Counted from the stretch's first letter, positions 1 through 24,914 are shown. The stretch: 64,000 nt of DNA from Moringa oleifera (GCA_021397835.1 JAJFZO010000396.1:1178001-1242000); one strand, 5' to 3'. The notes: generated by a model from the letters alone, not told the origin. Numbers and translations are program-made.

Positions 1-377
1 TTTATATTCTCTTAAAAAAGAAATAAATGAAATTGTTAAAAGATAGAGCACCAACAGAACAAATGTTTTGCATCCACGTAACAACAAGAATGAAGTTAGA
101 GGATTTTGACTCCAAACTAATATAATATTACTTCAAATATAGAGAGCTAGAATAAACCCTATAATTTACTATTGAAACTGCTTTGCTTTGAATGAAGGAT
201 AATAACAATTTATTAGACCACCACTGATAGAGCTATGACAAACCCCATACAAGTTTGCAATACTGACCATCCGGTTTGTTGATTCCCATACCAAATGCAA
301 CCTGCCATGCAAACAAGGGTGATAAAACCAAAAACTGAAACTGATACCGACCATAATTTACAACCTAACATACGTAC

Positions 378-12045
<11,668 letters not shown>

Positions 12046-12159
12046 TGTTTTCTTCCACTGGTTATCTCTGCAAAATCCCACTTTCGAGACTGGAGAAAGG
12101 AAGGAGGGAGGGCCGAGAAGGTGGCGGGGAAGAAAGATTCTCAAAGTGGCCTTTGCATC

Positions 12160-12275
12160 AATAATTTGGGCCACTCATCTCGGAAGCATGGGCTACTAGC
12201 CCAGCAGCACAGTGGTAAGGTTGAACTTGGAAGGAAAGAATGAAGCTCAAACCTCAACTGGTTTGGGCCTGCAAT
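12160..12275 (-). promoter_or_regulatory. Site II-rich promoter of the RECQL2-like gene
   Basis: Four TGGGCY-type motifs lie within about 105 bp upstream of the start codon: TGGGCC at 12167-12172, TGGGCT at 12189-12194, AGCCCA (the reverse form) at 12198-12203 and TGGGCC at 12264-12269. Site II elements bind TCP factors and are typical of plant genes expressed in dividing cells, including replication and repair genes. The motifs are seen directly; their action here is inferred. No clear TATA box was found. Confidence 0.55.
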
Positions 12276-12329
12276 CATCACTGTCATTGTTAGAAGGAAT
12301 GCAAAACAATTTAAATAATGCAACTCTAT

Positions 12330-15300
12330 TCACTCCGTGTCCCCCACAAGATGGCTCAATTTGGTTGCATTGAAAATGGATTTGAATTCTTTATTAATTT
12401 ATATTATAATAAAATTTTTAATAAAATAATAATAATTTATAATTTAATAAAATTAATAAATAAAATTTTTTATTTAGTTTTAAAATATTTTATATTAACA
12501 TATCAAATTATTATCAAAATATTATTTTTACTTTGTATTAAAAACTCAGCATCAACTCAAATTAATAAATAATTTTTATCCATTAAAAATTAAAGTGATC
12601 ATTTGATTGAAAAAAGAGTTTAAGGATCAAAAAAGAGGATCCAAGTCTAACTTAATAGAATAATAAATAATTTAATTATCTTACAAAATACATAAATTTT
12701 TAGAAATAAATTAAATGTACAAAAATAAAATAAGGATTAACATAAATTTATGAAACTATTAAACAAAAATTTACAAGCATAAAAAAATTAAAGTAAAATT
12801 ATAACAACCCTGACCATCAATTCGTTAAAAAAATTAATTAAAATAAAAACAAAATAATTAATAAAATAGATTTCAATACAAGTTTTTAATACTTACTTTA
12901 AAGAAAACACATAATTTGTATTGTAATTGATGATATTCATTGTTCAAAGGGAGGAATTAACATACTTATGAGGTATACACCTCAATTTGTAGTAATTTAT
13001 ATGGCTTCGTCACTTTTTTTTTTCATTTTTATGTTGTTTAGCTTCGATGCCATGTGTTAATTTGATCTTTTATGGTTGCTTAGAGACAATTTCAATTTGG
13101 TTCATGGAGTTTTATTATGTAGGCATTGAATTTTAGGTTTTTTTATCATAAATTTTTCTACTCCTTTTTTCATATGTAGGTTTGTTCACACTTTATAAAG
13201 ATTTGAATTTTTTTTTGTTTTTTTGGACGTGACTTTGATATTCATAAGGGATTTATTTACCATTATATTTATCGTGTGTAAGTTTTCAATATAGATTTAA
13301 TGTTCACATTTTTTTAATTCTTTATTGAAAGATTCTTTGCTTTTCTAAAAGAAAAAAATATTTTTTTATTCTTTTGTGTTTTTATTTGTTTACACTTTTT
13401 AGTTTTAGTATTTTACTCATGTCTTCTTTTCTTTTTTTTTATTGATTATTTTATATTTTTTATAAGGTATGTTCATTTTTTTATTTTTTCATATATGGAT
13501 TTTTTTATTATTTTGGACAATGAATTTTTATTTTTCATATATAAAGTTGTCATTACCGTATCCATAATAACATATTTCTTACTTAGAGCTATTTACCTTT
13601 AAAAATATGCCTTTCCTGATAACTTTAGATTCTAGAGTTATTTTTTCGTGTATGATGTGTATAATTTTTGTAATATTACCCTTACCAAAATTAGTTTTAA
13701 GTCTTGAAGATCAATCATAAGTATTTTAGCTTTTTTGCATTATCACTTTTTGAACAAATTTCTTTGTTTATGTTAATAGTTCCTTGTTTTGAAATAATAT
13801 TCTCATAATTGTCGTTATTGGTCTCTTGACTTGGTTAATGGGAAGCATGTGTTATGACTTCTTTTGATTCATTTTAACTTGGAAATATTGATTTTTCTTC
13901 TTATCCTAGAGCTCCATGAATCTTTCTTTTGAGCTTTTGTGAGGATGCGCATGGCAATAAAAAGTATTTCCATAGAATTCTATTATCTCACTTCTTTAGT
14001 CAAGAACAAGCTTTTGACATAAGTAAATGTTATCTCAAAAATCTTTCCCATGAAACGAAATTGATTAAGTGTAGCTTGTATCCTTTATTTAAGAATTCTC
14101 TTTCTCATTATTCTTCTATTGAGTAGCATTTCTCTATGGTTCAATCTTTTGTTGGCATCTATATATTACTTAGAGTTAATGAGGCTACCTTTTTTATACG
14201 TATTAAAGATTTAGGTAATCTTTCACATATTATTGAACTCTATATGCTTTAAATATTATTTAAATTATAGTTTTATTCTTTTTTTAAAATGAAGTTTTTA
14301 TCTCATTCTGACCTTTAAAGTATGATGAAATGTTTGCAACAAATAAAGGCCACCAATTTTGAACCTTCCACACTATTTCATCCTTTAAAGACTACTAATG
14401 CCTTAAAAGCTTTTAATTCTAAATTGAAAAAACAAAATAGTTTCATACTTTAAATTTTGTATAGAAAAAAACTTGTTTATGCGTAAGGTTTTCTTTTTTT
14501 TTTTTTTTTTTTGGGAGGAGGGGGGAAAGGGGACATTATTGGTATCTCTTTCAACGTTTCCACAATTTCTTTGAGGAATCATTATCATTGCACTTGAAAG
14601 GTAGGCTATGATGATTCTTGCAATGACTCAAAGATCTCACTTAAGCACTTATGGCTTTACGTTTTAAGGAATTATGATGACAAGCTAAACTTGGTAATGA
14701 TGCTACCATAACTAAGGCTCTCGTGTCTATCATTATGATATATTATTTTTCTTTTTGTATGTTGTGCATGTTATATCACAAAGTTATTATAAGCATAGAA
14801 GTTATTTGCTTTCTGTACTACTTTTAATCCTTTTAACTTTTTGCAATAGTAGGGAAAGTTTATCTCTATGGAAAACACTAAAACTTAAAATATTACTTAT
14901 ATCAAGATTGAAGCATGAAAATTTCTATTTGAAAGAGAAAAACTGCACTACTTAAATCGAATGAGATATACAAAAATTGCAAAGAGATTTTGAAGAAACA
15001 TTAGTTAGTCATTTGAGAAACATTAGTTAAAAATTGTTATTGCTAAGTTTAAACTGTCACAAAAGCATTCAGATCCCCATGATAGCACCTTCTAAGAGTT
15101 TTTTATAAGCAAGATCCTTTGCAAAGGAAGAGATTTTAGGTAAGCGAGCTAAATTTAACTTTTTTTTATCTTAATGGATGTACCATCACTAATGAAGTTG
15201 AAGGACAAGCTTGTTAATTCAATGAATATTACACAATTGCCCCTACAAATTGATGCAATATGAAATTGTTAATGATTAAAAAATATGAAACATGTATACA

Positions 15301-15687
15301 ATTCTAACCATAAAAATAAAATCTAATTATTAGTTAATTGTTCATAAAAATCTTAAACATTAAATCATAAAAACACAAACTCATAAATTAATTTTCCAGT
15401 TTTAAGATACCCCTAATTAGTTTAGCATATAATCTTCTTCTTGAAGACTGTAAAACATGAAATTTTCATAGTAAGTGAGGTAATGTTTTGTTAGTTTTTG
15501 AAATACCTTGCCATGTGTATTAACCTTACAAGCATGGAAAGCATGCATGATATGTGCTTTTTTAGCAAATATCATGATATGCACTATTACAATTAGATTT
15601 TTTTTCATGTAAAATACCTTCTCGATTTTGAGAATTTTTTTGTTTTAAAAATTCTTTTTTGCTTTGATAAAAAAAAAAAAAGCCAAT
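12330..15687. other. AT-rich intergenic tract, no gene recognised
   Basis: The sequence is very AT-rich. It holds only short spurious reading frames, poly-T/poly-A tracts (for example around 14490-14510) and no recognisable protein signature. The stretch 13900-15200 is slightly less AT-rich and could be a decayed transposon, but I could not match it to a family. Confidence 0.5.
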
Positions 15688-16412
15688 TGTCATGATCGGA
15701 GTTTCAGTCGAGAAAACCTAGAATGTGAGAAAAAATTTGGAATCGCCACCAATTTTTTGTGTAATTAACCACCATCTTAAAATAAGGCTAATTAGTAAGA
15801 AAAATATTGAGATTCTAAGTCAATTACCTGTAAGAAATAATTAGCACCCCTAAAACGCCCAATAATTGGTACAGTTTTAGTTTCATTTTTTACAAATTAA
15901 TTTTAATGGATGTTTTCATCACAATACTTGAAACTTCATACTTACTCCATTCTGATGTGCCAAAACATTTTTCAAAGAAAAAAGAATAACTTGCACTTGC
16001 TCACCTCTTTTCTTCTCTAAAATAAGTGTTAGAAATCATATAAATATATATATAATATTTTTTATTATAAAAAATAAATTTTTGTGAGAAATATATTTTT
16101 TCTATAACATGAGTTAAAAATATTCTTAAATATAAACTAGACCAAAATAAATAATTTAGCAAAGAATCTAATGATAATTCAACTCAAGCAAATTGTTTTT
16201 CAAAAAATTGAATTGGCTATAATAAAAGAACTTGGATGCCTCCTGAAGTCCCTTATATTTTTGGTAGAATTTCTCATTTCTTTTATATGATCAACTATAA
16301 AATTTCAATAAAAATTCTTTTAAAAAGAAAATAAAAATTATAGTGGAAACTAAAAAATTACAGGGAGAAGTTTTAAGAGAACTCTAAAGAGAGTTTCTTT
16401 TCCTTTTGTTGT

Positions 16413-19400
16413 CACTACAAGAAATTTACTATTTTTTAACGAAAAAATATTGTAGAAAAATGAAGAATTTCAGTGAGAATTTGTATTTTTTAAGGAAATT
16501 CTTATGAAATAATTTTTGTAAGAATTATGTTCGTTAGAATGTTAATTCTCTCATGGAATTTATTACCGTGGTAATTTTTTAATGACATTCCTACTAAATG
16601 TTTGTTGAAAATATTTAGTGTTATGTTACTAAATTTTTTGATCAATAAATGAACATAAAAATTGCCACAAAAATATTTCGTGGGAATTAGTCTCTTGTTA
16701 ATACGAAAGAAATTTCGTGGTAATAAAATCTTTTGTCACAGTAGATATTTCATGAAAATTGTTTTCTTTTATCACAGAACATATTTTGTGGCCAATATTA
16801 TGTGGCAATTCATATATTTTGCCACGAAATTGTTTCCGTGGCAATCCATATCTTTTGCGGACAATTGATTTCTTTTGCCACGGAAGATATTCCGTGACAA
16901 TATGTTACTTTTGCCATTGAATATCTTTCATGGCAATTGGTTTCTTGTGCCACGGAATATTTTTTGTGGCAATTAATCTCTTATTATCACAGAAGAAATG
17001 CGGTGGCAATTGATCCATTGTTGCCACGGAAGAAAATCCGTGATAATATTTTTTTTGCCACAAAATTTTTAATTAATAAATTTATTTTATTTTATTTTAT
17101 TTTATAATCAAACAAATAAATATTTTTTTTATTTAATTCATATCAAAATATACATTTAATATAATTCACAAAAATTGATAAATACATATTTTTATAAATT
17201 ACAATCAAGTTCAAATTAATTTTCTTCCTTGTTATTCCTATTAGCATATCAAATAATAACAAATAGTGGAATCAAGGTTTTTATTAATTCTAGAAAAAAA
17301 AATCTAATAAAGATGATCACTTGGAATGTCGCAATAATATACCATAGCCTCAAATCCTTACATGGTGCATCTAGGTTCCCACAACTTTTAATAAAATGTA
17401 ATGCATAAAAGAAAAATGTATTATTACTTGTTTTATTTCTAATATGAACACCTTAATGTGTGCTTTAGCTGCCTCAGTCCACATATGTGCATGTCATATA
17501 TTTGCATTACTCTAAAGTCATGTGTCAGCAATATGGTTAAGCATCTACTTACACTACCTTTGGAATCTATTCTTACCACTAAGATGATGACAATTAACCT
17601 TGGCTTAAAAAACACTTTTTGGATTTTATTCCCCTGTAAAATCTACAGCCTACGAAAAAAAACCAAAAAAACAAAGAGTTAAAATACTAATAAAATATTT
17701 TAAGGTTCAATTTAAACCAATTTTTATAGCATTATATATTTAAATAAAAATATTATTTCCTAAGAAACCTTACTTCCAAGTTAAATGCTCCTATTAATAC
17801 CTCTTTAACTAGATTGCATTCATTTAGAATCATACTGGTATCAAGAGGCCAAGGGGACTTTAGTAAGGTGACCCACTTTCCTCTTTGCCTTATGTTTTGG
17901 TATGGACGTATGGCCCTTTTCTTCTTTCTTTTGTTTGCGTTCAGTCCATTGTGTGTGTTTTTGCAAAGCAACTGGTCATTACTAGAAGATGATAAACATG
18001 CAGGCTGCTCTTTATTATTAGAAGAGCGAGGCTAATACGGCTACTAAGTTATTTCTTTAGAAAGCTCCTACTGAGATGGGAAATTCCCTGATAAAGTTGC
18101 TAGTACTAGGCGAACTCATATTGGCCAAAGTAAAAGAAAAGGAAATGGCAGAGAGATTCGGCATGGTGCTCATTAAACCTTCATAATATTTAACAATTCG
18201 AGTCTTATGTCGGTTATATAGAACATCAACACATAGAAAAATGGCTGAAAGAGCCAGTCCATGGCTTAACATTGGTGGAATGCTACCTCTAATTCCCTGT
18301 ATATTCGACAAAAGAGAGGAATCTTGTTCAGTTTGTGGAAAGCTATGTCAAAATAAGGCATGAAAAAAGACTGCACGAGGAACTTTGTTAATTTTCTAGC
18401 TGGTGCACCAAGAAGTAGAGAAGGATCTGAAATACCCACAAAATGGACAATACCTGGTACTAGACAGCTGAAAAGGAACGTGGATGCTGCAACGTTCGTC
18501 AACTTTGATAGGTATAACATCGCGAGCAAATAGAGCAAAAGAGAGCTTTTAATCAGTCTTAAAGGGAGAACCTTGCTTTTTCACGATTTAAATCTGGTAG
18601 GTATGGCATTGGTAATCAAAGATGAGTAGGATGCTGTTGTCAAAAGTATAGGTGAAGACCACTGAAGAGAATATGAAGGCAAAGGAAGCAGAGAGCTTAC
18701 TGTCTCTTTCTATTAAAGTGGTAGGCATGGCACTGAAAATCATAGATGAGTAGGGTGCTTTGATAAGAAGTGTAGCTTAAGTCCACAGAATGGAATGTGA
18801 AACCAAAGAAAGTAAAGGGCTTACCGTTTCTTTCTATTACAGTGGCGAGCTTGTTGTATTCGGTCCTAAAGGGAGAACCTTGCTTTTTCATGGGTTAAAT
18901 CTAGCAGGTATGGCATTAGTAATCAGAGATGAACAGGATACTTTTGTCAAAAGTGTAGTTTAAGCCACGGAAGGGAATGTGAAGCCAAAAGAAGTAGAGA
19001 GCTTATCGATTCTTTATATTACAGTGGTGAGCTTATTGTAATCGATCCTAAAAGGAGAACCTTTCTTTTTCATGACTTAAATCTGGTAGGCATGGCACTG
19101 GTAATCAGAGATAAGCAAGGTGCTTTTGTCTAAAGTATAGTTTAATATATAAGTCCACAAAAGGGAATATGAAGCCAAAGGAAGCAGAGACCTAGGTAGT
19201 TAGAAAAGCTTTAAAATTTTCACTACAAAGTCAGTCTGAAGAAATGATTTTTCAGTGAGATTCAATGGAGGTGGTACGTAACTTTAAGCAAAGAGGAAAA
19301 AGAGAGAGAGTTTTTCACAACTGCTTAACTTTAAGCATATCCGGTGGGCAAAATCTAAGTTTACCTTCTTAAAATCTAGTGATGATTTACAAAATGCTTA

Positions 19401-21369
19401 GATTTGATCTTCCCGTAAAGATCAAGTAATAAGAAGATTGGAGAAATTACAAATCCAAGATTACCTTCTCAAAATGACGTCGTTTTGATGTAGTATTTTA
19501 TTTTTTAATTAATTCATTTTAATTAAATCATTTAATCATTGATATGTATTAATTGAAATTTAAATTAATCAGTATTAATTAGCAACACATATATTGCAAT
19601 TTAGACTAATAATTACAATTTACATTAACAAGCAATTATTTATCAATTGATGCCTAATCATACATATTTTTCACTAAACAATACAACTAGAAACAAGTAA
19701 TTGTTTCAAAATTGATAGCTAATCATAGTTATGTGTACCACTGTTTCAATCCTAAATTAGTTATAACTTTCAAGTTCACTATATTATATCTAACATATTA
19801 TGAAAATACAAGATAATTAAATTCATGGTTTTAAATTGGGTTTCAAATATTTATCATGATGTATATATATACTGTGACATTTTCTTGTATATATTACTAC
19901 ATATTATAATCTACAAGTGTTTAAATTAATTTATTAAATGCACTACTATATTTTATACATTTTATAATACATTAAAAAATATATGATATGATAATATTTT
20001 TAATAATAAATTAAATTAAATTCTTAAAAAAATCATATATTATATACTTAAAATGCAAGAATGCAAACTTGAAGTTATGCTCTCTTACTTTCAAGTATAA
20101 GACCTTAACTATTGAAACAAACAACCCAGTGTAGTATTGTTTTCAAATGTAAATTAAATTATTATTTATTTTTTAGTAAATATAATTATTAATTCAAGTA
20201 GTTGAATTTTACTTTTATTGGCAATAATATATTATCAAAATTAAAATAAATTTTATATGTATTAAATTTGTGATTACAACAAAAATATATAAAACAACAC
20301 TTAATTATACCTTAAACAATTAACTAAATTTGTCAAAACTTTAAAAAAAAACACATTTGATTACTCGTCTCTTTTTAATTATAATAATTATATAATTAAA
20401 ATAAATATGATTAAAAATTTAATTATAATAAATAAATAATAAAAATAATACTAAATTATTTTAAAAAAAATCTACCTTCTCAGATATTATTAAATTATAT
20501 TTAAAAATTTTTTATAAAATATTTAAAAATTAATTAAAAATTTTAATTCAGTCCATGATTCCTACGAAAAAAATCGTGGTAAATAACAAAAATGTTACAG
20601 ATATTATCCGTAACAAATTATTATAAATGATTATTACAAATTATTTTTATGTTTATTATTTAAATATTTAAATATCATATCAAATATTAAAAAGCTTTTT
20701 TAAAAATTTTCACGAAAAAAACTATGGCAAATACTCAAAAAATATTGTAATGATAAACTACCGTGGCAATTGATTAAAACAACAAAAAATGATTTTAATA
20801 TGTTAAATTAAAAATTAATTTAACAAAATTGACACCAAAAATTGAAATATTATTCCATGAAAATATTATTGCTTAAATAATGAAAAAATTGAAATATATA
20901 TTTTTTCAATAGATTACCACGATTTCGTCTTCCATGGCAAAAGTAACAATTAATTTTCATGACAATATAACGTGACAATTGCATTATAAATTTTATTTAA
21001 TTAAATTTAAAAATTTGAATATATAGTTAAAACAATTATCACGATAATATTCATGGTAATTAAATTAATTATTTTTTTAATATCAATGAAATTATATAAA
21101 AACTACCATGATGGTTTTTCGTTGGAAATTCCTTAACGTTAAAAAGCAAAAATGTAAATGAATATTTTTTATCAAATTTACTACGGCTTTTGTTACGACA
21201 ATATTTCTAAGAAATAACATGTTAGAAATTTTGATGGAATTTTTGTTGAAATAATGATTTCTCATTACATAACTTTTTCGTATCAACTGACGTAATAGAT
21301 TTCAAAAATTCTCATGATTTTTATTTATGTGAGAATTTTCCTTAAGAATTTTGTTATTTTCTTGCAATG
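16413..21369 (+). mobile_element. CACTA (En/Spm) DNA transposon, apparently non-autonomous
   Basis: The left end is CACTACAAGAAATTTACTA. The right end, read on the minus strand, is CATTGCAAGAAAATAAC, an imperfect terminal inverted repeat of about 14 bp. A TGT trinucleotide lies directly outside each end (16410-16412 and 21370-21372), which is the 3-bp target duplication expected for CACTA. Both arms carry many short subterminal repeats in both orientations around TTGCCACGGAA / CCGTGGCAA (16,650-17,060 and 20,560-21,070), the usual transposase-binding structure. The inside (17.1-20.5 kb) shows no TNP1/TNP2 transposase. Instead it holds an RNase H-like fragment repeated in tandem. Orientation is arbitrary. 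Confidence 0.85.
18460..19200 (+). pseudogene. RNase H-like (RVT_3-type) fragment, four tandem copies, inside the CACTA element
   Basis: Near 18470-18540 the plus strand reads QLKRNVDAATFVNFDRYNIA, like the start of the RNase H-like domain of plant LINEs or RVT_3 proteins. This is followed by a core reading GMALVIRDE.GAFVKS and then EAKGSRE. The core occurs four times, at about 18596, 18719, 18905 and 19085. Spacings are about 123, 186 and 180 bp. Between cores the units share AAAGGGAGAACCTTGCTTTTTCA and a pyrimidine tract ending ATTACAG that looks like a splice acceptor. In-frame stops in every unit show it is not coding now. It may be a captured host gene fragment or a nested LINE piece that later amplified. 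Confidence 0.6.
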
Positions 21370-22171
21370 TGTGTCTGTGTGTGTAGCCTTGTGTGATGCA
21401 ATGTGTCTCTCGTATTCACTTAAATCTTACTACCTCTTCCTCTTTCTTCCATTCTCCTCTTTCTACCATTCTCCTTTTTGAAGCCAAAATACTCCTACCT
21501 ATTTATAGGATTTCGATAGCATACGTTAGTATTAAATGGTGAGCAAAAGAAAAAGGTGTAGTGCATCAGCAACCTCTACCTTCAAGCTCAGCACGCTCTA
21601 CCTTACTATGCAAAGTCCACTTGAGACTCTTTTTGCTGTTTTCATTGATTCCAACTCAATTTCCACACTTGTCAACCTCATCTTAGTGGGGACCACCTTC
21701 ACTTTCTCCAATTTTCATCCAGATAGCTTAAAAACAAGTTCATCGAGTGAGCTACTGTTGCATCATTCAATTTTTTTAAATTCTAGCTCAATCTTTATAA
21801 TTTAAGGAAGCTTACAGTCTGCTTCAATATTTTGTTCTTCTCTGTGTAATTTTTAGCTCAAATTTTTATCAATTTTGTTGGAGAATCAAGCCTCATTGGG
21901 TTGTACAGTGCGTTATTACATATACTGCCTTCGAACATAGTGCCACGTTAGCTCGCCCAACCATGTCAACTCATAAGCTCATCCAATGATGTCAACTTGC
22001 CCAATGATAACATACCATGTCATTAGCTCTATTGTTGATTTTGGCTCTGTCAACATGGTGAACCTTTTGGAAAGAATATTTTCATGGCAGAATCTGTGAG
22101 CTTTGAATTTTAGATTGTGATGATAGACAAAATTTTGATTTAGGACTTGATAAAAAAAATCGATTTGAATA

Positions 22172-22560
22172 CTATTGGTCTTTAAAATTAAATGAAATGA
22201 TTCCCGAACTAGACTTGAATGAAGAAAATCCTGAACTTGAATTCTCAATCAAGAAAATTACTAACCTTGATCCAGATGACAAGAATCCAATCTTGATCTT
22301 CGACTCCAAACCCAGATTTAGGAAACTTTTGACTTTGAGGTAAAGGAAGAAAATCTTGATTTTGATCTTCGACTTTGAACCACAATCTAAGAAACTCTTG
22401 ATCTTAAGAAAACCTAACCTTAGGTTAGCTCCTGACCTTGAGTTAAATTTCGAACTTAAATTAGCTCCCAACCTTGGAGAATTTTCAACTTTGAAGAATT
22501 TTAGACTTTGAATTAATTCCAACTTTGGAGAATTTCTGATCTTGAGTTAATGCCAACCTT
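22172..22560. repeat. Degenerate short-repeat tract (AACCTTGA / CCAACTTTGGA-like)
   Basis: Variants of a short unit built on CTTGA, GAACTT and AACTTTGGAGAATTT recur irregularly over about 390 bp. The pattern looks like an old simple-sequence expansion within the suspected LTR. The minus-strand open frame here (22522-22172) is low-complexity Ser/Lys/Phe/Gly and resembles no protein I know. Confidence 0.45.
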
Positions 22561-22799
22561 AAAGGATGCTACTAAAGGTGGAGTACTTCAGTGATAGTTT
22601 CAAAAGATTTCAAATATAATTCAACCTAATTCATTGAGTTCATCTAATAAATTCTATTTTTTTCATCATCAGGCCCCTTTTTAATACTTTTTTCCAAAGT
22701 GATAAAAAATATATTGATTGTAAGGTGACAATGGCACTTTTTCTCCAAATTTTTAATAAAATTTTTAATAATGAAAAAATTTAGGTATCGACATGTGCA

Positions 22800-23390
22800 A
22801 GTTATTGGTACAAACCATATACTTCAATTTGCATCTTGTGTAAGTTAGACATATATTATAACACAGAGGTACAAATCCATGTTATGTGAAACCAACAACC
22901 AGTAATATGCAAAGATAATTATGAACAGTTAAAATTAGTTTGAATATTTAAGCAAAATAAATTTGAAAATACTGAGCAAAATAACTATTATTTTGTCTTA
23001 CTTACTATATATGTCATGACATTTTTAATTCTTTCTTATACTGCAGTATTTGATAATTGATTGCATCAAATTATTTTATAAGTGCATTTACGGTTGTAGC
23101 CTTTGGTATGCAGTAAATCACCATTTGTTTAAAGAAGAAAGTGATAACAACTAAGAATGTTAGTGTAATGATAACTAAATACATAAGTTAAAAAAATCTC
23201 AAGATATGTCACAACATGGAGGCTAATTTACTTACAAAGAGCTATGGATCAATTATGCCTATGTTTGGCACATAAACATCATAAAATAAATGTTGCTATC
23301 TTTTTACTGCTTAAAAAATAAGCTTATATGTTATAACATATATCAACACAAGTTAGTTGCTACCTATAAAATATGGTGTATTTGTCATAT
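22800..23390. other. AT-rich spacer, nothing recognised
   Basis: No reading frame, RNA gene or repeat structure could be supported here. Confidence 0.5.
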
Positions 23391-23394
23391 CTTT

Positions 23395-24010
23395 GAATAA
23401 TTCATTATACCTCTTCATTGTCTTAAATAATATTGGCCAAGTGTTTTCTAAGAGACTAATGGATCGATTGCAATCGTTAAAATTGAACTATTAAGCAATA
23501 TGCATGCTTAAAATTTTAAAATTTTGTAGCATAAAATTATGATATAAATATGATTTTTCTAACAATTTAAATACCATTTATTTAATAATTAGTTAACAAG
23601 TTTAATTTGTGGTTCAACTAAAACTTGATATACCTTCGTGGGAGTCTTTTAAAGCCATTAAATCTGCATAAGAGTTGCATAGTACCATGAAGTAAGGTAT
23701 ACTTACTATACCATTTAATAATTCATTATGTCTCCTTATCATCTCAAATAATATTGATTATAAATATTTTCTAAGAGACTAATGAATCGATTGCAATCAT
23801 CAAAGTTAAACTATTAAGCAAGACGCACGTTTTAAATTTTGAAATTTTGTAACATAATATTATGATATAAATATAAGTTGTCTAACAATTTAAAAAAAAA
23901 ATCAACAATTAGTTACCAAGTTTAATTTTTGTTCAATTAAAATTTGATATCCCTTCTAGGAACTTTTTCAAAGTTATTAAATCTACATAGAAGTTTCATA
24001 ATTGCTATGA
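23395..24010. repeat. Diverged tandem duplication of about 320 bp
   Basis: Copy 1 (about 23395-23700) and copy 2 (about 23717-24010) share, in order, AATAATTCATTAT, CTAAGAGACTAATG, ATCGATTGCAATC, CTATTAAGCAA, ATTATGATATAAATAT and AAGTTTAATTT. The offset between copies is about 320 bp. Both are noncoding and clearly old. Confidence 0.8.
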
Positions 24011-24870
24011 CCTTTGTTTGGTCTTAGCAACGAATGACTCGTCAACCATCAAGGTTTCGTCACCTCATGCATTAGGACTTTTTCTTTGTCAAGAGGCATT
24101 ATCTTCACTTAATGGGTAGACTCTTAGTCTCTTGTTGTAATGCTATTACAATCCTTATAACATTAAAAGAAAAATCAAAAACAAAATCTTTTTTAGAAGT
24201 ACAATTGTTCAAATGTAGCATTAAATGAGTCCCAACCTTCATAACTTGAAGCCCAATGTATGATATACTTAATTTTATACCATTTTCACATACTTTTCAA
24301 GCTTAATTTCATGCTTTAATATGATTTCTAATAAGTTTATTAGAGTATCTTTTAATTTAAGCAAGTGAAGAAATATCTAAGAAAATAGAACTTAAATATA
24401 TACCAATTAAAAAAAGAAAGTCAACTACTCCTAAATAAAGATGAAACATAAAGTTAAAATTTAGTAATATGAACATCTTGTGTCGACAAGGACTAGAGCA
24501 AACTACGTTCCTATATCTAAACAACACTAACTCAACAAGAAAAGAAAGGAGGAAATGAAGCAAACAACAAGTAGGCTTTGAAAAGAGCTTGGAATTCTCA
24601 CAAATAGAGTTTTCTTTTACTCTTTTTTCATCTCTTAGATTCCTATACATAGTTCTTATTTTTATTTGTAAATTTTTTTACATTGATTATGAACTAATTC
24701 ACTTACTAGAGCTACAATGTAACTTGGTTAAAAAGATTTAATTATGTTTGTGTATGTTATTCAAAGTTCATAATTTCATTTTAATGTTAATCATTTCCTT
24801 AACACTTTAATATATTTGGCCAATATAGGACTGATTTGAAAATCATAATGTGATCAAGGGGTGATTTATG

Positions 24871-24875
<5 letters not shown>

Positions 24876-24909
<34 letters not shown>
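24876..24909. repeat. (TA)n microsatellite
   Basis: An uninterrupted run of about 17 TA dinucleotides in AT-rich intergenic DNA. Confidence 0.95.

Positions 24910-24910
<1 letters not shown>

Positions 24911-24914
<4 letters not shown>

Larger units (their letters stand above)
15688..22793 (+). mobile_element. Possible old LTR (solo or single LTR) interrupted by a CACTA element
   Basis: The left end starts TGTCATGATCGGAGTTTC and contains GGAATCGCCACCAAT and TTAGCACCCCTAAAACGCCC. I recall similar strings near the start of some plant LTR/LARD elements. The right end reads AATTTAGGTATCGACA, giving TG...CA termini with TGTC/GACA inverted ends. A promoter-like CTATTTATAGG sits at about 21499-21509. 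Removing the 4,957-bp CACTA insertion leaves about 2.15 kb. No matching target duplication was found at the outer ends (CCAAT versus TGTGC) and no coding domain, so this remains a suggestion. Confidence 0.33.

Noticed and set aside
13929..14126. 65-codon frame in AT-rich DNA
   Set aside because: No recognisable motif and no supporting splice or transposon context.
24357..24650. 97-codon minus-strand frame
   Set aside because: Hydrophobic, low-complexity translation of AT-rich spacer; no family resemblance.
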